A stretch of 64,000 nucleotides of DNA from Ancistrus triradiatus. Taxonomy: Eukaryota; Chordata; Actinopteri; Siluriformes; Loricariidae. This document shows positions 10,680 to 24,337 of this stretch, one piece after another; position 1 is the first letter of the stretch; each line of letters opens with the position of its first letter. The notes below the pieces were generated by a model. That model searched no databases, was not told the origin of the DNA, and worked only from the letters and a program-made list of their open reading frames with translations. The stretch is taken from positions 106,949-170,948 of the forward strand of contig JAJAGP010001657.1 in the NCBI GenBank assembly GCA_025084515.1, read 5' to 3'. The position numbers and the translations under genes are program-made.

Positions 10680-11215
10680 TCTAATGGCTACTTCCAGCAT
10701 GATAATGCACCATGTCACAAAGTAAAAGTCATGAACACAACAATGACTTCAGAGGTCAAAATTAATGGACCCCTGACCTCTGAGAAGTATTCTCCAACAT
10801 GCAGCTCCATCAAAGAGGCATCCGATTGGTCCCAAATTCATTCCAGCATGAAAATGACCCCAAAACATACAGCCAAAATCACAAAGAACCACCTCCAACA
10901 AAAAGAATGAGGAGTCCACAACAAATGTCATGAACCCCACAGAGACCCGAAGTCAACATCACTTGAGAAGAGACAGAAGCAAATGAAACAAGTCTTCAGA
11001 AGAACTGTGGCAGGTTCTTCAATAGGCTTGGGAAAATATACCAGCTGAGTACCTTCCAAAACTGCATGCCAGTGTACCTAAGAGTACTGGGGCTGATTGA
11101 AAAGCTAAAGGTGGTCACACCAAATATTGATTTGGTTTATGTATCTTCTGTATATCAAGTTTGTTTTTGCAACATATATGTTTGTAAATCTAAAATATGC
11201 TGTTGCCCCACTAAT
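10680..11215 (+). mobile_element. Tc1/mariner-like transposase fossil, 3' half
   Basis: Contains CTTCCAGCATGATAATGCAC (encoding the Q/H-D-N-A-P type motif around the second catalytic Asp), followed by a decayed 3' half (translation fragments NPKTYSQNHKEPP, AGSSIGLGKIYQ-like text with stops) and an AT-rich tail. The same segment appears in the family C copy at 11296-12180. Broken by stops and frameshifts; not functional. Confidence 0.6.
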
Positions 11216-11295
11216 ACAGTAATGCAGAAGACTTAAACACAAATACTACAAAACTGTTAGGTGCCTAAAATGCTTGCATAGCAGTGTGTGAATAT

Positions 11296-12180
11296 ACACT
11301 CACTGACCAGTTCATTAGGTACACCTGTTCAACTGCTTGTTAATGCAAATATCTAATCAGCCAATCACATTGCAGCAAATAAACACATTTAGGGATGTCG
11401 ACATGGCCAAGACGACCTGCTGCATTTCAAACCGAGAATCAGAATGGGGAAGAAAAGTGATTTAAGTGATTTTGAATTGAGGCATGGTTGTTGGTGCTGT
11501 ATGGGCTGGACTTGAGTATTTCAGAAATTGCTGATCTAATGGAATTTTCCTGCATAGCCATCAACAAAGCTTACAGAGAATGATCTGAAAAAAATAGAAA
11601 ATTGCCAGTGAGCAGCAGATCTCACTGGCAAAATGACTTGTTAATGCCAGAGGTCAGAGGATAATGGCTAGATTGATTCCAGCTGATAGACAGGCAACAA
11701 TAACTCAAATGGCCACACTTTACAACCGAGGGAGGCAGAAGAGCATTGCTTAATGCACAACGCTACAACAGTGATGCAGATTTGCTACAGCAGCAGAAGA
11801 CCACACGTGGTGCCACTCCTGTCAGCTAAGAACAGGCAACTGAGGCTTCAATTTGCACAAACTCAGACAAATTGGACAACAGAACATTGGAAAAATTTTG
11901 TTTGATGAGTCTCAGTGTCTGCTGCAACATTTTGATAGTATGGTCAGAATTTAAGCAACATGAAAGCATGAATCCATCCTGCCTTGTATCAACTGTTCAG
12001 GCTCCGGGTGGTGGTGTAATGGCATGGGGGATATTTTCTTGGCACACTTTAGGCTCCTTAATAGCAACTGGGCATTTTTTAAACACCACAGCTTACCTGA
12101 TTATTGTTGCTAACCACGTCCAGCCCTTTATGACCACAGCTTACCTTCTTCTGATGGCTACTTCCAGCATGATAACGCTC
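11296..12180 (+). mobile_element. Tc1/mariner-like element family C, truncated by another transposon
   Basis: Starts ACTCACTGACCAGTTCATTA, then GGTACACCTG, a typical teleost terminal repeat. It continues through a decayed transposase-like region (for example GGTGGTGTAATGGCATGGGG and GCTACTTCCAGCATGATAAC near the end) and stops where the family B Tc1 element begins at about 12186. Multiple stops and frameshifts. Related copies: 17170-17840 (same strand) and 45400-45760 (opposite strand). Confidence 0.75.
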
Positions 12181-12185
12181 CATAT

Positions 12186-13603
12186 AAAAGTTTGTGAACC
12201 CTTTAGAATTTTCTATATTTCTGCATAAATATGACCTAAAACATCATCATATTTTCAGACAAGTTCTAAAAGTAGATAAAGAGAGCCAAGTTAAATAAAT
12301 GAGACAAAAATATTATACTTGGTCATTTATTTATTGAGGAAAATTATCTAATATTACATATCAGTCACTGCAAAAGTATATGAACCTTTGCTTTCAGTAT
12401 CTGGTGTGATCCCCCTGTGCAGCAATAACAACAACTAAAAGTTTCCTATAACTGTTGATCAGTCCTGCACATCAACTTGGAGGAATTTTATCCCATTCCT
12501 CTGTACAGAACAGCTTCAGCTCCGGGATGTTGGTGTGTTTCCACACATTAACTGCTCTCTTCTGGTCCTTCCACAACATTTCGATTGGATTAAGGTCAGG
12601 ACTTTGACTTGACCATTGAACTTTATTCTTCTTTAACCATTCTTTGGTAGAACGACTTGTGTGCTTCGGGTCGTTGTCTTGCTGCATGACCCACCTTCTC
12701 TTGAGATTCAGTTCATGGACAGATGTCCTGACATTTTCCTTTAGAATTCTCTAATATAATTCAGAATTCATTGTTCCATCAATGACGGCAAGCCATCCTG
12801 GCCCAGATACAGCAAAACAGGCCCAAACCTTGACACTACCACCACCATGTTTCACAGATGGGATAAGGTTCTTATGCTGGAATGCAGTGTTCTCCTTTCT
12901 CCAAACATAACGCTTTTCTTTTAAATAAAAAAAGTTCTATTTTGGTCTCATCCATCCACAAAACATTTTTCCAATAGCCTTCTGGCTTGTTCACATGATC
13001 TTTAGCAAACTGCAGACGAGCAGCAATGTTCTTTTTGGAGAGCAGTGGCTTTCTCCTTGCAGCCCTGCCATGCACACCATTGTTGTTCAGTGTTATTCTG
13101 ATGGTGGACTCATGAACATTACCCATTGGATTGGATTCCAAACTCTTTAGAGATGGTTTTGTAACCTTTTCCAGCCTAATGAACATCACCATCTCTTTTT
13201 CTGAGGTCCTAAGAAATCTCCTTTGTTCATGCCATGATACACTTCCACAAACATGTGTTGTGAAGAACAGACTTCGATAGATCCCTGTTCTTTAAATAAA
13301 ACAGGGTGCCCACTCTCACCTGATTGTCATTCCATTGATTGAAAGCACCTGACTCTAGTTTCACCTTCAAATTAACTGCTAATCCTAGAGGTTTACATAC
13401 TTTTGCCACTCACTAATATGTAATATTGGATTATTTTCCTAAATAAATAAATGACCAAGTATAATACTTTTGTCTTATTTGTTTAACTGGGTTCACTTTA
13501 TCTATTTTTAGGACTTGTGTGAAAATCTGATCATATTTAGGTCATATTTATGCAGAAATATAGAAAATTCTAAAGGGTTCACAAACTTTCAAGCACCACT
13601 GTA
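12186..13603 (-). mobile_element. Tc1-like transposon family B with decayed DDE transposase
   Basis: The right end carries AGGGTTCACAAACTTTCAAG with CACCACTGTA beyond it; the left end has the inverted counterpart (AAGTTTGTGAACCCTTTAG), lacking the outermost bases. On the minus strand, transposase segments show the catalytic context WMDETKIELF (first Asp), QQDNDPKHTSRSTKEWLKKN (second Asp) and SPDLNPIEMLWKD (Glu), a DD34E Tc1 layout. Stops and frameshifts separate them, so it is a dead copy. It truncates the family C element to its left. Confidence 0.9.
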
Positions 13604-15290
13604 GTCCACTACAAAGGTAGTAGAGAGTCAATTTAGATTCAGTCCTATTCTGCTTTATCACCTAGTTATGCAGATGTGTCTGATCTTGGTTTAGATGTGC
13701 CAGAGGAGCATGCAGCATAGTGAAACTAGCATATAGAGGAAAATTAATGATATTTAAGACCTTTGGTGTTAAACCCTTAATACAGAGGTAAGAGAAGAAA
13801 GAGGTCCAGCCTAGAATCAAGTTCATTCAAGTTGATCAACCTTAAATCAACTCCGTCCTGAGGACAAAGCTGCACCTCTTTGAAAACACTGGTGCTTCCG
13901 TCAGCAGATCTCAGCACAAATATATGTCACCCATCTCCAAAACAAACTTGGTGTCATTGTTTAGGCTATCATATAGTTGGTGCAGTCGGCAGGTGGAAGT
14001 GAAGTTGAAGGTAAGAAATCCACAAAGCTGAAAACAAGCTGTTATCAAAGTCTTTGCTGGTCCTCTGTATTTAGACACCTAGCTATTTGAGCTACTGTCA
14101 GGCTTCCTATGAGGTTTGTTTAGATTTGTTGAGGGTGTGACATCCTAATGCCTACAGAATAAAACCCTGGCTGTTAAGCCATTTTATTGCTCATTTAAAC
14201 ACTGTTTATGTGTTGAAATAGGCAGTGACAACACATTTATGATAGTTAGACATTTCATATATAACTATTTCACAACTGACTGAGACAATGACGTGTACTG
14301 GAAGTGTGCAGGTATCGTGGATAAATGAAATGATATTGAAACCTCTGAGCTTAAATCGATATTAAATCAGCCTAGGGAGGTACCATCTGTATGGTACTTT
14401 TATGCTATTGATCAAAAGTCTCATTATACTGGCTCCTTTTCTGACAGCTGTTGTCTAACGGCACAAGTTTGACTGACGCGTCCTTATTAACCTAGCATTC
14501 ACAAATACTGCAGTTATATCACGAATGCTCTCAAGTCACTGATCCTCCTTATAATATAGAAATACAGCTGCATGTATGATTTGGATTTTGATGATTGGTC
14601 TTTGATGATTTTCTTTTACCAACTTTTTTGTTAGGCCTCCCAACAAAGCGAAGTCTTTTAAAATTTACGAGACATTTGTTGGCAACATCATTAGACAGAG
14701 GGGAAAAGTTTAAAAGATGAGGACTGTAAAAAAGACAGCTGGCCACACACTAAAAAAAGTCATGTTTTCATGACCATCTGTGCTAAATTACCGATTGAAG
14801 AAACAGCAAAGGCTACAACCAGTGCTACATTTCAGCCAGATCCTGCCAGAACAATATCCAGTACCTCTCATATTTGGAGCACATGCATTTGTGTGAATTC
14901 AGCACCTCTGCGTTTATATATATAAAACAAAATGAAAAAGACCAATATTAATAAACAAATTTTAATGAAACATTACTTAGTTGTGTGTAACCTCCTTTCC
15001 AAAAACCCAAACGGCTCATTTTCTTTGATCATCAGTCACGTGCGTGCTCACATGTCAGGAGAGCTTACAGAAGGCCAGGTTTAGAAATGGCGAAAAAGAC
15101 AACAAAGTTAAGACAAGGTAAGTCTTTTTCATTTATATAGATTTTCTATTTTGATGACTACTGTATTACATGTTTAGCTATAAGCACAGTTTTGTTTATT
15201 TGTTGTGGGACCTTTTCACTTAATGCCCACCTGCCACATCACAGCACGCTCGGTGTTCCCTTACCTCATGTATTACAAATTAATCACTGG
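13604..15290. other. col11a1 intron 4, section without recognised features
   Basis: AT-rich intronic DNA; I see no gene or repeat family with confidence. Confidence 0.5.
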
Positions 15291-15294
15291 ATGC

Positions 15295-16960
15295 AACCAC
15301 TGGCAAAACTTATGGAATCCCCACACTGAGGATGTTCACTCAGCTTTTTTACTTCATAGCTAAACTACTAACTAAACTAATACCTAAACAAATCACATAC
15401 AACACAAACCATTTTTTGTTTAATAGCTGAATATTCAACAATGGCTGGCTTCATGAAGCATAACTCAATACTCAGCGTTGACAAAAAATGTCATTGAGTT
15501 GATATGCATTTCATGGAAAAAAGCTTTGCTTTGTGGCAATTCCATTCTGGATTCCATCATCATCACTAAACCTATTTTCTATAGGTCTGGAATCAGAAAA
15601 GTGTCCTAAAGTTCTGTGTACACTTGTGCATTGAGTGTTCATGTAACGATTGCAATCTCCTCTGGTCCTTTACCTGACATGTAACCCCGTATCATAAGTC
15701 AAGTCAAGTCAAGTCAGATCTATTTATATAGCGCTTTTTACAATGGAGCATTGTCTCAAAGCAACTTTACAATTTTAGATTATCTCCTAATATCTACATC
15801 CAATCCCAAACTGAGCAAGCCTAGGGGCAAGGAAAAACTCCTTAAGTGTTGAGAGGAAGAAACCTTGGGAGGACCAAGACTCAAAAAGGGACCCAACCTC
15901 CTTGGGCGGCGTAGATGATAAATCTAAGAATGAAACTACTTTATCTAAACTAATAAGTCATGGAGTCATAGTTCAAATAAAATGTAAAATATGCACATTG
16001 GCATTAAGTAGTCCAATACACAGAGTCACTCCAGGATCTTGAGTCTAAGCAGGAAAGTCTTTGGTGGCACTGCATATTAATGCTAATACAATATACGATA
16101 GGGCCCTAATAGTTCCTGAGTAAAATAGTATCTAAGTAAAATGGTTGAGTTTTTGCAAAACTGCACACATGGTCTCATTTGATAAAGAAAAGAATAAGCT
16201 TAGAGTTCCTTGTTTGTTTATTTTGGCATTTCCAGCTACTTAATTAATGGTCATTTAATATTCAGTGTGCTTCAAGTATTAACTTCACCCAGACACTGGT
16301 CCTTTCTACCTCTCTCTGACATTTCTTATTTCTTATATCATAAGTTAATGCAGATTTTAGATTTGAGTTAGTTTGTTTTCTCAGGCAGTCCTCTTTATAT
16401 GACAAAGGTTCCGGCATCATCTCCTTGGCTAACACAGATTTGTGATTGTGTTAAATATCATTTTCATCCAATCATCCATACACAGTGATTGCTTTTCTTT
16501 AGCCCACTGTAACCTTGTTTTCTTCTATTTAGGTGTTAGTGCTGATTTTCATGTTCAACCATTTCATTAAGCCAATTTCTTACAGTTCTGTCACAATCAA
16601 ATGACTCCTGTTTCCATCAGTTTGTGTTCCATTTGTTTGTTGTGCATTTTCTGTTTTCAATGCTCAAGAATTTCTTTGAGTTTTCTATCTTGACACTTTG
16701 ACATGTTACTTTTTCTACCTATTATATCCCTCCCATTTTGTTTACACTTGCATCAAAGTTTACTGGGAACAACTACCATATTTTGCCACAATCAATGCTG
16801 GATTTCGTTCTTGAAGTTTATTAATCATTTCCATTGGGTGAATTGTCTGTTGTTGAGGCCATGTTTTCTTTCAATTAGCCAAGCATACCAGCTTGTTAAG
16901 ATCTGTACGCCTTCCCTTTTACTGCAGACTGATTTGCATATTTAGACTTGTGCCAGTATT
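15295..16960 (-). mobile_element. possible old DNA transposon, interrupted by repeat C
   Basis: Weak inverted similarity between ACTGGCAAAACTT near 15300 and the reverse of GACTTGTGCCAGT near 16947 could be terminal repeats. The interior is T/C-rich and shows no readable protein. A copy of repeat C (15695-16080) sits inside. Low confidence. Confidence 0.3.
15695..16080 (+). repeat. interspersed repeat family C, probable LINE 3' end
   Basis: Contains the widespread teleost pattern TTTATATAGCGCTTTTTACA, CATTGTCTCAAAGCAACTTT, then GGCAAGGAAAAACTCCTTAA and CCAAGACTCAAAAAGGGACC. Preceded by a short (CAAGT)n tract. Other copies: 43538-44375 (split), 48956-49377 (distal part), 55438-55572 (opposite strand). 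Family name not assigned. Confidence 0.75.
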
Positions 16961-17169
16961 TGAGTATTTGAGAAATGCAAATTACAAGGTGAAAAAACAA
17001 TGTTTTCCTCTACTGATCTGGAAAAATAATTTACTGTAATTTGTTTGAGGTATGTTTCACAATTTACAGAATGTACAGCTATTAAGGAAACTTTGTTTGG
17101 TATCATCTCTGTGATTTTTTTTTATTCACTACAAAAAAAAAAAAAAAAAGAAAAGCTAATTTGAACCTC

Positions 17170-17840
17170 TAATTCAAAATGGATTTTGAATGAGGCATGG
17201 CTGTTGGTCTAAGACTGGCTGGTTTGAGTATGTCTTTATCTGCTGATATCCTGGGATTTTCATGCACAACAATTTCTTACTCAGAATGGTGCAATAAAGG
17301 GAAAAAAGAATCCAGTGGGCAGCGATTCACTTCTGACCGAAATGCCTTGTTGATGATAGAGGTCAAGCTGACAGAAAGGCTATGGTAACTCAGATAACCA
17401 GCTTGTACAGCTGTGGTGAGCAGAATAGCATCTCAGAATGCACAGTATGCTGAACCATCAGGCGAACAAGCTACAGCAGCAGAAGATGACATTGGGTTCC
17501 ACCAACAGCAGGAATCCGTGGACCGGAAGTCCAAGGTGATGGGGGTGGCATAATGGTGTGGGCAATATTGTCTTGGCATACTTTGGGCTTGTTAAAAGCA
17601 CTCAATGATCTTTTGAATGGCGTAACCTATTTGAATATGGTTTCTGATCGCGGGTATCCCTTCATGGCCACAAATTACACATACTCCAATGACTTATTTC
17701 AGCATGATACTGCACCATTTCACAAAACAGAATTTCTCCCAAATTGGTTTCATGAACATGTAATGAGTTCATGATTCAGCACAAACATGCAGCAGAAAAA
17801 TCTGCAGAAATTATGTGATGCAACCATGTGAACAGGGAGG
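17170..17840 (+). mobile_element. degenerate Tc1/mariner-like element, family C type
   Basis: Shares ordered segments with 11296-12180: AATGAGGCATGGCTGTTGGT near 17188, the AGCAGCAGAAGA segment near 17474, a GGTGGCATAATGGTGTGGG segment near 17545 and CATGATACTGCACCATTTCA near 17704. Many substitutions, stops and gaps; an older insertion. Confidence 0.6.
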
Positions 17841-18477
17841 CCCTAATCAGTATTAGTGTTTCTAAGTGCTTCGTAATTGTCATTTTTAAACAATTATCAA
17901 GGTACACTTTTTTTTTTGTTTACATTTTTGCAATGTATTTTGAGAGAAAGTTAAGTATACAAATGCACCTGCCATGACACAGTACAAGAGGTGTGAATAG
18001 GTTACTACCAGTGCTTAATTTGTAAATTATATCATCCAGAATGCGTACTAACAATAGCTAGGTGGCTAATGTAAGTAATAGGAAGATGTTAGTAATTGGA
18101 GGAACTCATGGAGGAACAGTAGCACAAATATATACCCTCCATTTATTTATTTGCATTAATATGGAATACTTAACTGTACAAGGGAAACTGGCTTTTAAAG
18201 TACTTTCTCTTTTGTGTACTGTACTAGATGATAGTTACGGGTAGCTTCCAGTAGTTTTTGTCTTTTTGATATGGACAAGTAACCCTATTGTTAACCCAAA
18301 ATGACTTCCCATTTGATATGTACTACACTATAAAGGATTTAAACATGCCCTTATTCCAAACTGCATAAAGTTTACTACATAGGAGCAGAGCGCAGACATC
18401 CCACCTCTCCCGGACGTTCTGGGAGTCTCCTGCATGTTAGTAGAGGGTCTTATTAGAGAGAAATACTGTATACACAC

Positions 18478-18514
18478 AGACACACACAGACACACACACA
18501 CACACACACACACA
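18478..18514. repeat. CA microsatellite
   Basis: (CA)n with CAGA interruptions. Confidence 0.85.
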
Positions 18515-21300
18515 AGAGCATACTGAATGGTCTCTTTGTGCTTATTAGACCTATGAGGATTTTCTGTGGGTGGGGCTTTACAGTCTACCTGTCTTCACTC
18601 AGTCTACAGTCTTCACTCTGCGCTATGGAAGAGTGTGCAAAAAACATAAAATAAAATGCAATTCATCCCAGGCCACACTATCCCTGCTTGATAAAGTAAA
18701 AAATAATGACAGTGTTGCTCGCTGTGACTTCTGTATTCCATATTGTGTGTTAAATGACTGTAAAAGACATGCTAAGTTAAATTTAACTGGGTTCACTCAT
18801 TCAGTAACATTGGCAACTTTAGTTAAACTAGATAGCTAGGTGTTAAGGAGCTACTGTAATCTAGCCAGTCCACTGATATGACATATGATATGATATGATG
18901 TGATATATTAAGTACAGATGATTTTATGTCACAATTTATGCATATTGGCTCCAACTTGGTTTACAAATTAGGCAAAATCACTAAACAAAGTACTACAGAC
19001 AAACATAAAGATACACCTTGTGGTTTTTATTTCTTTAAAAAAGAAACAGAAAAGCCATCATTCTCTAAAATTGTTGTACTTTCCTGAAATGAGGTTTTCC
19101 AGGGTGGGATGTCTGAAAGAGTCAATTTAGATTCGACCCTATTCTACTTTTTCTTTGGTTATGCAGAGGTGAGACAATGAGTGAGAGACAGCTAACTGCT
19201 CAGTATGGTATCTCAAACAGCACAGTAGATGTTAGCAGTCACAAGGCCTTTCAGTGGGTGCTATGTCGATATATTTCAACTGCTGTCTTTACTTGTCCAA
19301 GTGGACTTAAGTGCTGTAATTACAGAGGTCCTTGAGAATGGCCTTCAGACGTCACAACCAATAAAAAGGAAGCCATGACCTTTGATGTGCCCCTACCCAG
19401 GGCCACACTGTCACCACCATCACAATTTTAAACACACACACAAACACACACAGCCTTCATATAACCTAAAATACCCCAGGTTTCCAATTTAAGGAACCAC
19501 AGGCATATAGACATGATGCCACACTGGTATCGCTATATTAGGCTAACTAAGAAACACATTGAAATATCACTGATTTCATTATCAATGTACAAAGGGAAAT
19601 TTAAATATTACGCTAGGGAAGCGCCTTTAGACAATAAGGAGGCAATTAGACTGGTTTGTTTCTCAATGATATAGTCTATCCACATCTTACACAAATCCAT
19701 AATGTAAGTCTGAAAGGCTGTAAATTTCGGCTCCATTCCAAAAGTCCAACTTCAATAACCTTCTCGCATTATATTATAAAACAGAATGGTGGAAGTTAAA
19801 GGAACATAGGGGGAGATATTAAAACGTGTCAGAGGGGGCAGAATTTCAGTAGCAACTTCATTATGTGTTTTACAATGAAAAACAATAATAAATTGCCATC
19901 GCATTGTTGGGAAAGGGTCAATTTTGCAGCATCAGGCCATTATGCCAGCATCCAATCATGCCTATGCAACACCTGGCCCTGCTGAAAGGCCCTGTCGAGA
20001 CTCAAACCCTGGACTACTGTGCCTCCTGAGTGCCTCGCAAACATAAAGATCTCTTCTAATACAATGATCACGAGTTATCTGTTAATACTGTTAAAAATAC
20101 AAATAAATACATACATTTGTTGATTTACACAGACAATGTAGCTATACATCTTGGACCACAGGGACTCCATGGACTACACTGTGAGAACCACAGATCAAGC
20201 AAATGATAATACAGCTGCTGCTGAAATAGGTAGACATGCTAATAATAATGAGTAATTTGCAATATTGTGATTAGCAGAGCATCACCCTCATGAAAGAGTT
20301 AGTCATATTCCTGCATTCTGCCAAATAGAAGACACCCATGCTAGGCAGGATTTTATATTCCAAGACAAAGCACGTCCTATTCAGGCAGCACACTGGCAGC
20401 TGTCTTCTAATTGTGTTTATCTTGGAAGCCTTTGAAAGGGCATTGCATGTGTCCTTCTCAGAATAAGCAATCCAAAAATTCAATTCACCAAGCAAAAATA
20501 CCAAGAAAGTTTGGAAAACCCCAGCCAGACAGTTACTCTGACCGAAGAATAATATTTTAGCAATACAAAATTTAAACACAGCTTAAAACAGCGTATGCTG
20601 TAAATCATTTACGCTTGTATGGTTTGGGATGAATTAAACTTTAATTTTCATGACATCATAGGCCCTTTGCTATCATCCAAAGCAATGTTTCATGCTACAG
20701 TTGTGCTGATTTGTCTCAAGTTATTAAGCAGAATGTCACTCACATGATAAACCCCAATAAATACCCTGCAAATTCTACAACATATCCTCATTTGTTTGTG
20801 CACCAGGTGGACATAAATCAAACAAGTGAGAGCATTTAGTTCTGATTTGAGCTGGATAATTTGGAGATGCATAATTTGCTTGGCTAAGTCACGCCAAACA
20901 AGTGATTTTCATGGCTCGTGCTTAAATTTAATTTCCAAACACAAATTTTCCACATTCATGGAGCTATAGCCAAAGTTGCAGGAAAGATTTGCAAGTATTT
21001 TTAAATGATCAGGATTACTACATGAATTACACACAACATACTTCATACAAGAAAAATACATATTAACACAGAAACAATTATCTAAAAACTGTTTGAACCT
21101 TCTACAGCACAAAAAGATCCCTGATTTTGTTTTTCTTATCAAGAACAGCCCTCCAGATGATCAAGTTACAACATCTCAGGAATGTTAACTTTTGACTTGG
21201 CTATTTCAAAATACACTTATCTTTATTTATTATATGCATGTGTGTTTTCAGACATCGTCTTGTAGATTCAGCGAAATTCTGTAAGTTACAGGTGATGAAC
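18515..21300. other. col11a1 intron 4, section without recognised features
   Basis: AT-rich intronic sequence with a short TGATATGA run near 18880-18905 and a small CA-rich patch near 19433-19453. No gene or RNA recognised. Confidence 0.5.
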
Positions 21301-21309
21301 CACTCTTCA

Positions 21310-21710
21310 TGAATGTTCATTTATTGATCCCTCAAGCTGTACAGACCATGACAAATGCAGTCACAAACCATTACACTTCCTCTATGCTTCCCAGTCAGGA
21401 TGAGGTTTTGGTGTGCATGTGCCCAAGCGTTTACTTTTTGTTTCTGCCAGAAAGTTTGGCTTTGGTTTCACCTGTCAACAGAACATTGTCTCACGAGCAT
21501 TGTGTAAGATTCCAGGTGGTGTTTTGCAAACTTGAGATGGAAAGCAATATTTGGAGTTGCCAGTGATTTCTTTTGGGTAGTGTCACTCCACAAAATGTTC
21601 AGTAGAAGCATGAATTGAAAGTTCTAGTGATTTCTGCATGTCTTTTGTTGTTATGTTGGTATTCGTTCTTTTTACCTTATTACATGTTGCATATTGTCTT
21701 CTTGGGATTA
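21310..21710 (-). mobile_element. possible Tc1-like transposase fossil
   Basis: On the minus strand fragments resemble the middle of a Tc1 transposase (context AKHHLESYTML, then an ETKAKLF-like segment) but with several stops and frameshifts. No terminal repeats found. Confidence 0.35.
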
Positions 21711-21960
21711 TCTTTGTAAATAATGCAGGAATCCAAAGAGGTCAAAAACTGTATACAGTTTTTTTCAAACTATATACCATAAACTATAGTCAGTTAGATC
21801 TAGTTTAGAAGTGACTTCTTCGTGATCTGTGTGTTTTTCGGAATAACTCCTCCCCTCAGTGAGGGGGTCATGTCAGAGTGCATATTTTAACGTACTAAAA
21901 CATGCCTGGTGATATTAGAAAATGATTGGTGACAATTCAACAATATGTTCACACCTGATT

Positions 21961-22090
21961 TGGTGGCACACTAGCTAAGGTTCATGACCACAGACCAGAA
22001 GATTCAAGGTTCAAGGTCCAACACTGCTAAGCTTCTGCAGCTTGGGCAACTGAGCAAGTCCTTCAAACTACAATTGTAAAAATTGCATTT
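21961..22090 (+). mobile_element. decayed tRNA-derived SINE fragment
   Basis: Contains the ordered SINE landmarks CAGACCAGAAGATTCAAGGT, AACTGAGCAAGTCCTTCAAA and CAATTGTAAAAATTGC, like the better copies at 24338 and 37136, but the conserved 3' CGCTCTGGATAAGGGC block is gone. Confidence 0.5.
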
Positions 22091-23629
22091 CCTTTTAATA
22101 TTTACGACATATAAATGTACCATATCTAGTAAATATAAATGAAAATTAAATAGATAAACTCACCTGTACTGTAATATCTTGGAGTGGTTACCTTAAAATG
22201 CTAAAAATTGCTAATGTGTGAGCTGATGGTAATCTCATTTTCCCTCTCTCTGTCTTTGCATATAAGTGCAAATTATTCAATATACTCTACTTTTTCATGT
22301 GTTTGACTCCATTATCAAGTTTATATAAAGTTTATAACAAGTGTCTCCTCATTTACAGTCAACAACAGATTTTTGCAATTAATTATTATGATGAGCTGGA
22401 CATCATTTATATAAAACCTATTACAGGGATTATAAAGTTTGGACCCGGAGGTTGTTTAGAATGCATTTTAATCATCAGTCCCACACACCAATGTCTACAT
22501 GCTCACCTGCCTGTAAGCTTTTATACACAATAAAATTTAAGTTTAAGATTGTCAGGGAATTAAAGGAAACCCTACTGAGGGCATAATGACTGATTATATC
22601 ATTGTCTGACAGGCGATGTCAATGAATACTGGGTCTCATGGATTTGAGTACAATGAAAGCCCACCATTCATCCTCAAATAGCTTTCATAATGTTTGAATT
22701 ATAAACTATATCTATCACCGTTCCCTTTTTGGGAAGTGGAGGACAGAGAGGCATAGGAAAAATATAGAGTACTGCATACCTCGCCAGAGGGCAAGATGCC
22801 TACGTGTCTAAATGTTCACTGTCTGCATTTAGAGGAGGGGCAGAATGCTTCTGGGAGCTGACCAGGTATTTCCTACATATTTCATAGAAGGCACTTTTTT
22901 GGTGCTTGAGAAGAAAAGACACACAGTTCCCCTGTTCTCCTGTTCTCTTGTGCTGAACAGAGAGGGCAGTGTTCCCTCGACCTCAGCTGACACCCAATCT
23001 AACCCTCATCTCCAAATATGTGTTGGTTTAAGAGGAAATTTAAAAAAGAATGAATTAGAGGATACATTGAACCCCTGTTTTCATGGGTGGTGCTAGTGTA
23101 AATGTTAGTCTCTATGATAGTTTCCCCATACTGCCATGAAGTACCCTAATTCTGACCACAGTGGGCCCATTTTATATTTTAAGCCAACCAACCACCGAAC
23201 CAAACAAGATTATGACAAGTCAAGACAGTTAATAGTTTTACTCTACACCTGCTTCAAATCAGATACAAAAATTTGCACATGGTCTTAGTGAATTCAATTT
23301 GAAACTAGTTGGTTCATCTGCCTAAACAAACACCCAGAATGACTTAATGTGTCCAGCCATGGTAGTGCAAAAGTGTCTTTGCAGTCACTTTTGTAGCACT
23401 TCTCTATTCTCTTTACACATTTTCTCTTCTCTATATGTCTCTCGGTTGTACATGCAGCATGTAAATCTACACACATCCTAACAAGCTCTCTGAAACCACT
23501 GACATGTTTTGTGAGCTCAGGAGCAGAAGAACCATCCATGCTACACAGCAGGGCTACAAGATTCACCTCAGTCTACATTTATAATTAAACAAGCACAACC
23601 TAATTTATTACTGTCCCCCAAATATATAG

Positions 23630-23845
23630 CGAGTGAAACAACAGCACAAGTGGTTAGCACACATAGCCTCACAGCTCCACAGTCAATACTGTCCTCGGAT
23701 TCCGCCCGTGTGGAGGTTGCATGTCCTCCCTGTGTCCACATGGGTTTACTCCAGGTACTCCTCTTTTCTCCCACAGTCCAAAGACATGCATTAGGTTAAC
23801 TGGTTGCTCCTAATTGGCTCGATATAAATATTGGACGGACCTGGA
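23630..23845 (+). repeat. interspersed repeat family B
   Basis: Shows GTGGTTAGCAC, TCCGCCCGTGTGGAGGTTGC, ATGTCCTCCCTGTGTCCAC and CCACAGTCCAAAGACATGCA, the core order of family B. Confidence 0.65.
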
Positions 23846-24337
23846 GTGGGATCCCAAGACATGCTTTAGAGATATTTCCTCAAAAATCAGAGCTTCAAAA
23901 CTAGCCATCCATCAGTGCATGTTCATTCCCACCCCATCGTTATAAACAAACTTCATTATTCACAGACAAATGCTGACCCCAGGGTCTGGTATTCTCCTCA
24001 CACAAACACAACACATTTCACCCTCATGTGGCAAACATCCATTGTAGTCCATTATTTAAAAGGCTAACTGGTGTTGACCATCACAAGTATGTCCTGGCGA
24101 ATGTGTGCCTTTAGGAAGACAAAAAAAAAAAAAAAAGGCAACTTACATGTAGGAAAAGTGAATAAATAATAGTTTGCTAATCCTCTTAGTGAAAAATGCT
24201 AAGAAGGACCGGTTTATTTGTGTAATGTGAACTAGCAGAAACTCATTTCATTTACTATTGGCAACCAACCAACCAAGCACCAAATGTCATATGGACGTTA
24301 TTTTGTGGGTTAAATGTGGTCGACCCTTCATATCATG

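Noticed and set aside
11872..12228. Plus-strand frame of 118 codons as a possible gene
   Set aside because: It is the decayed transposase region of the Tc1/mariner-like element family C.
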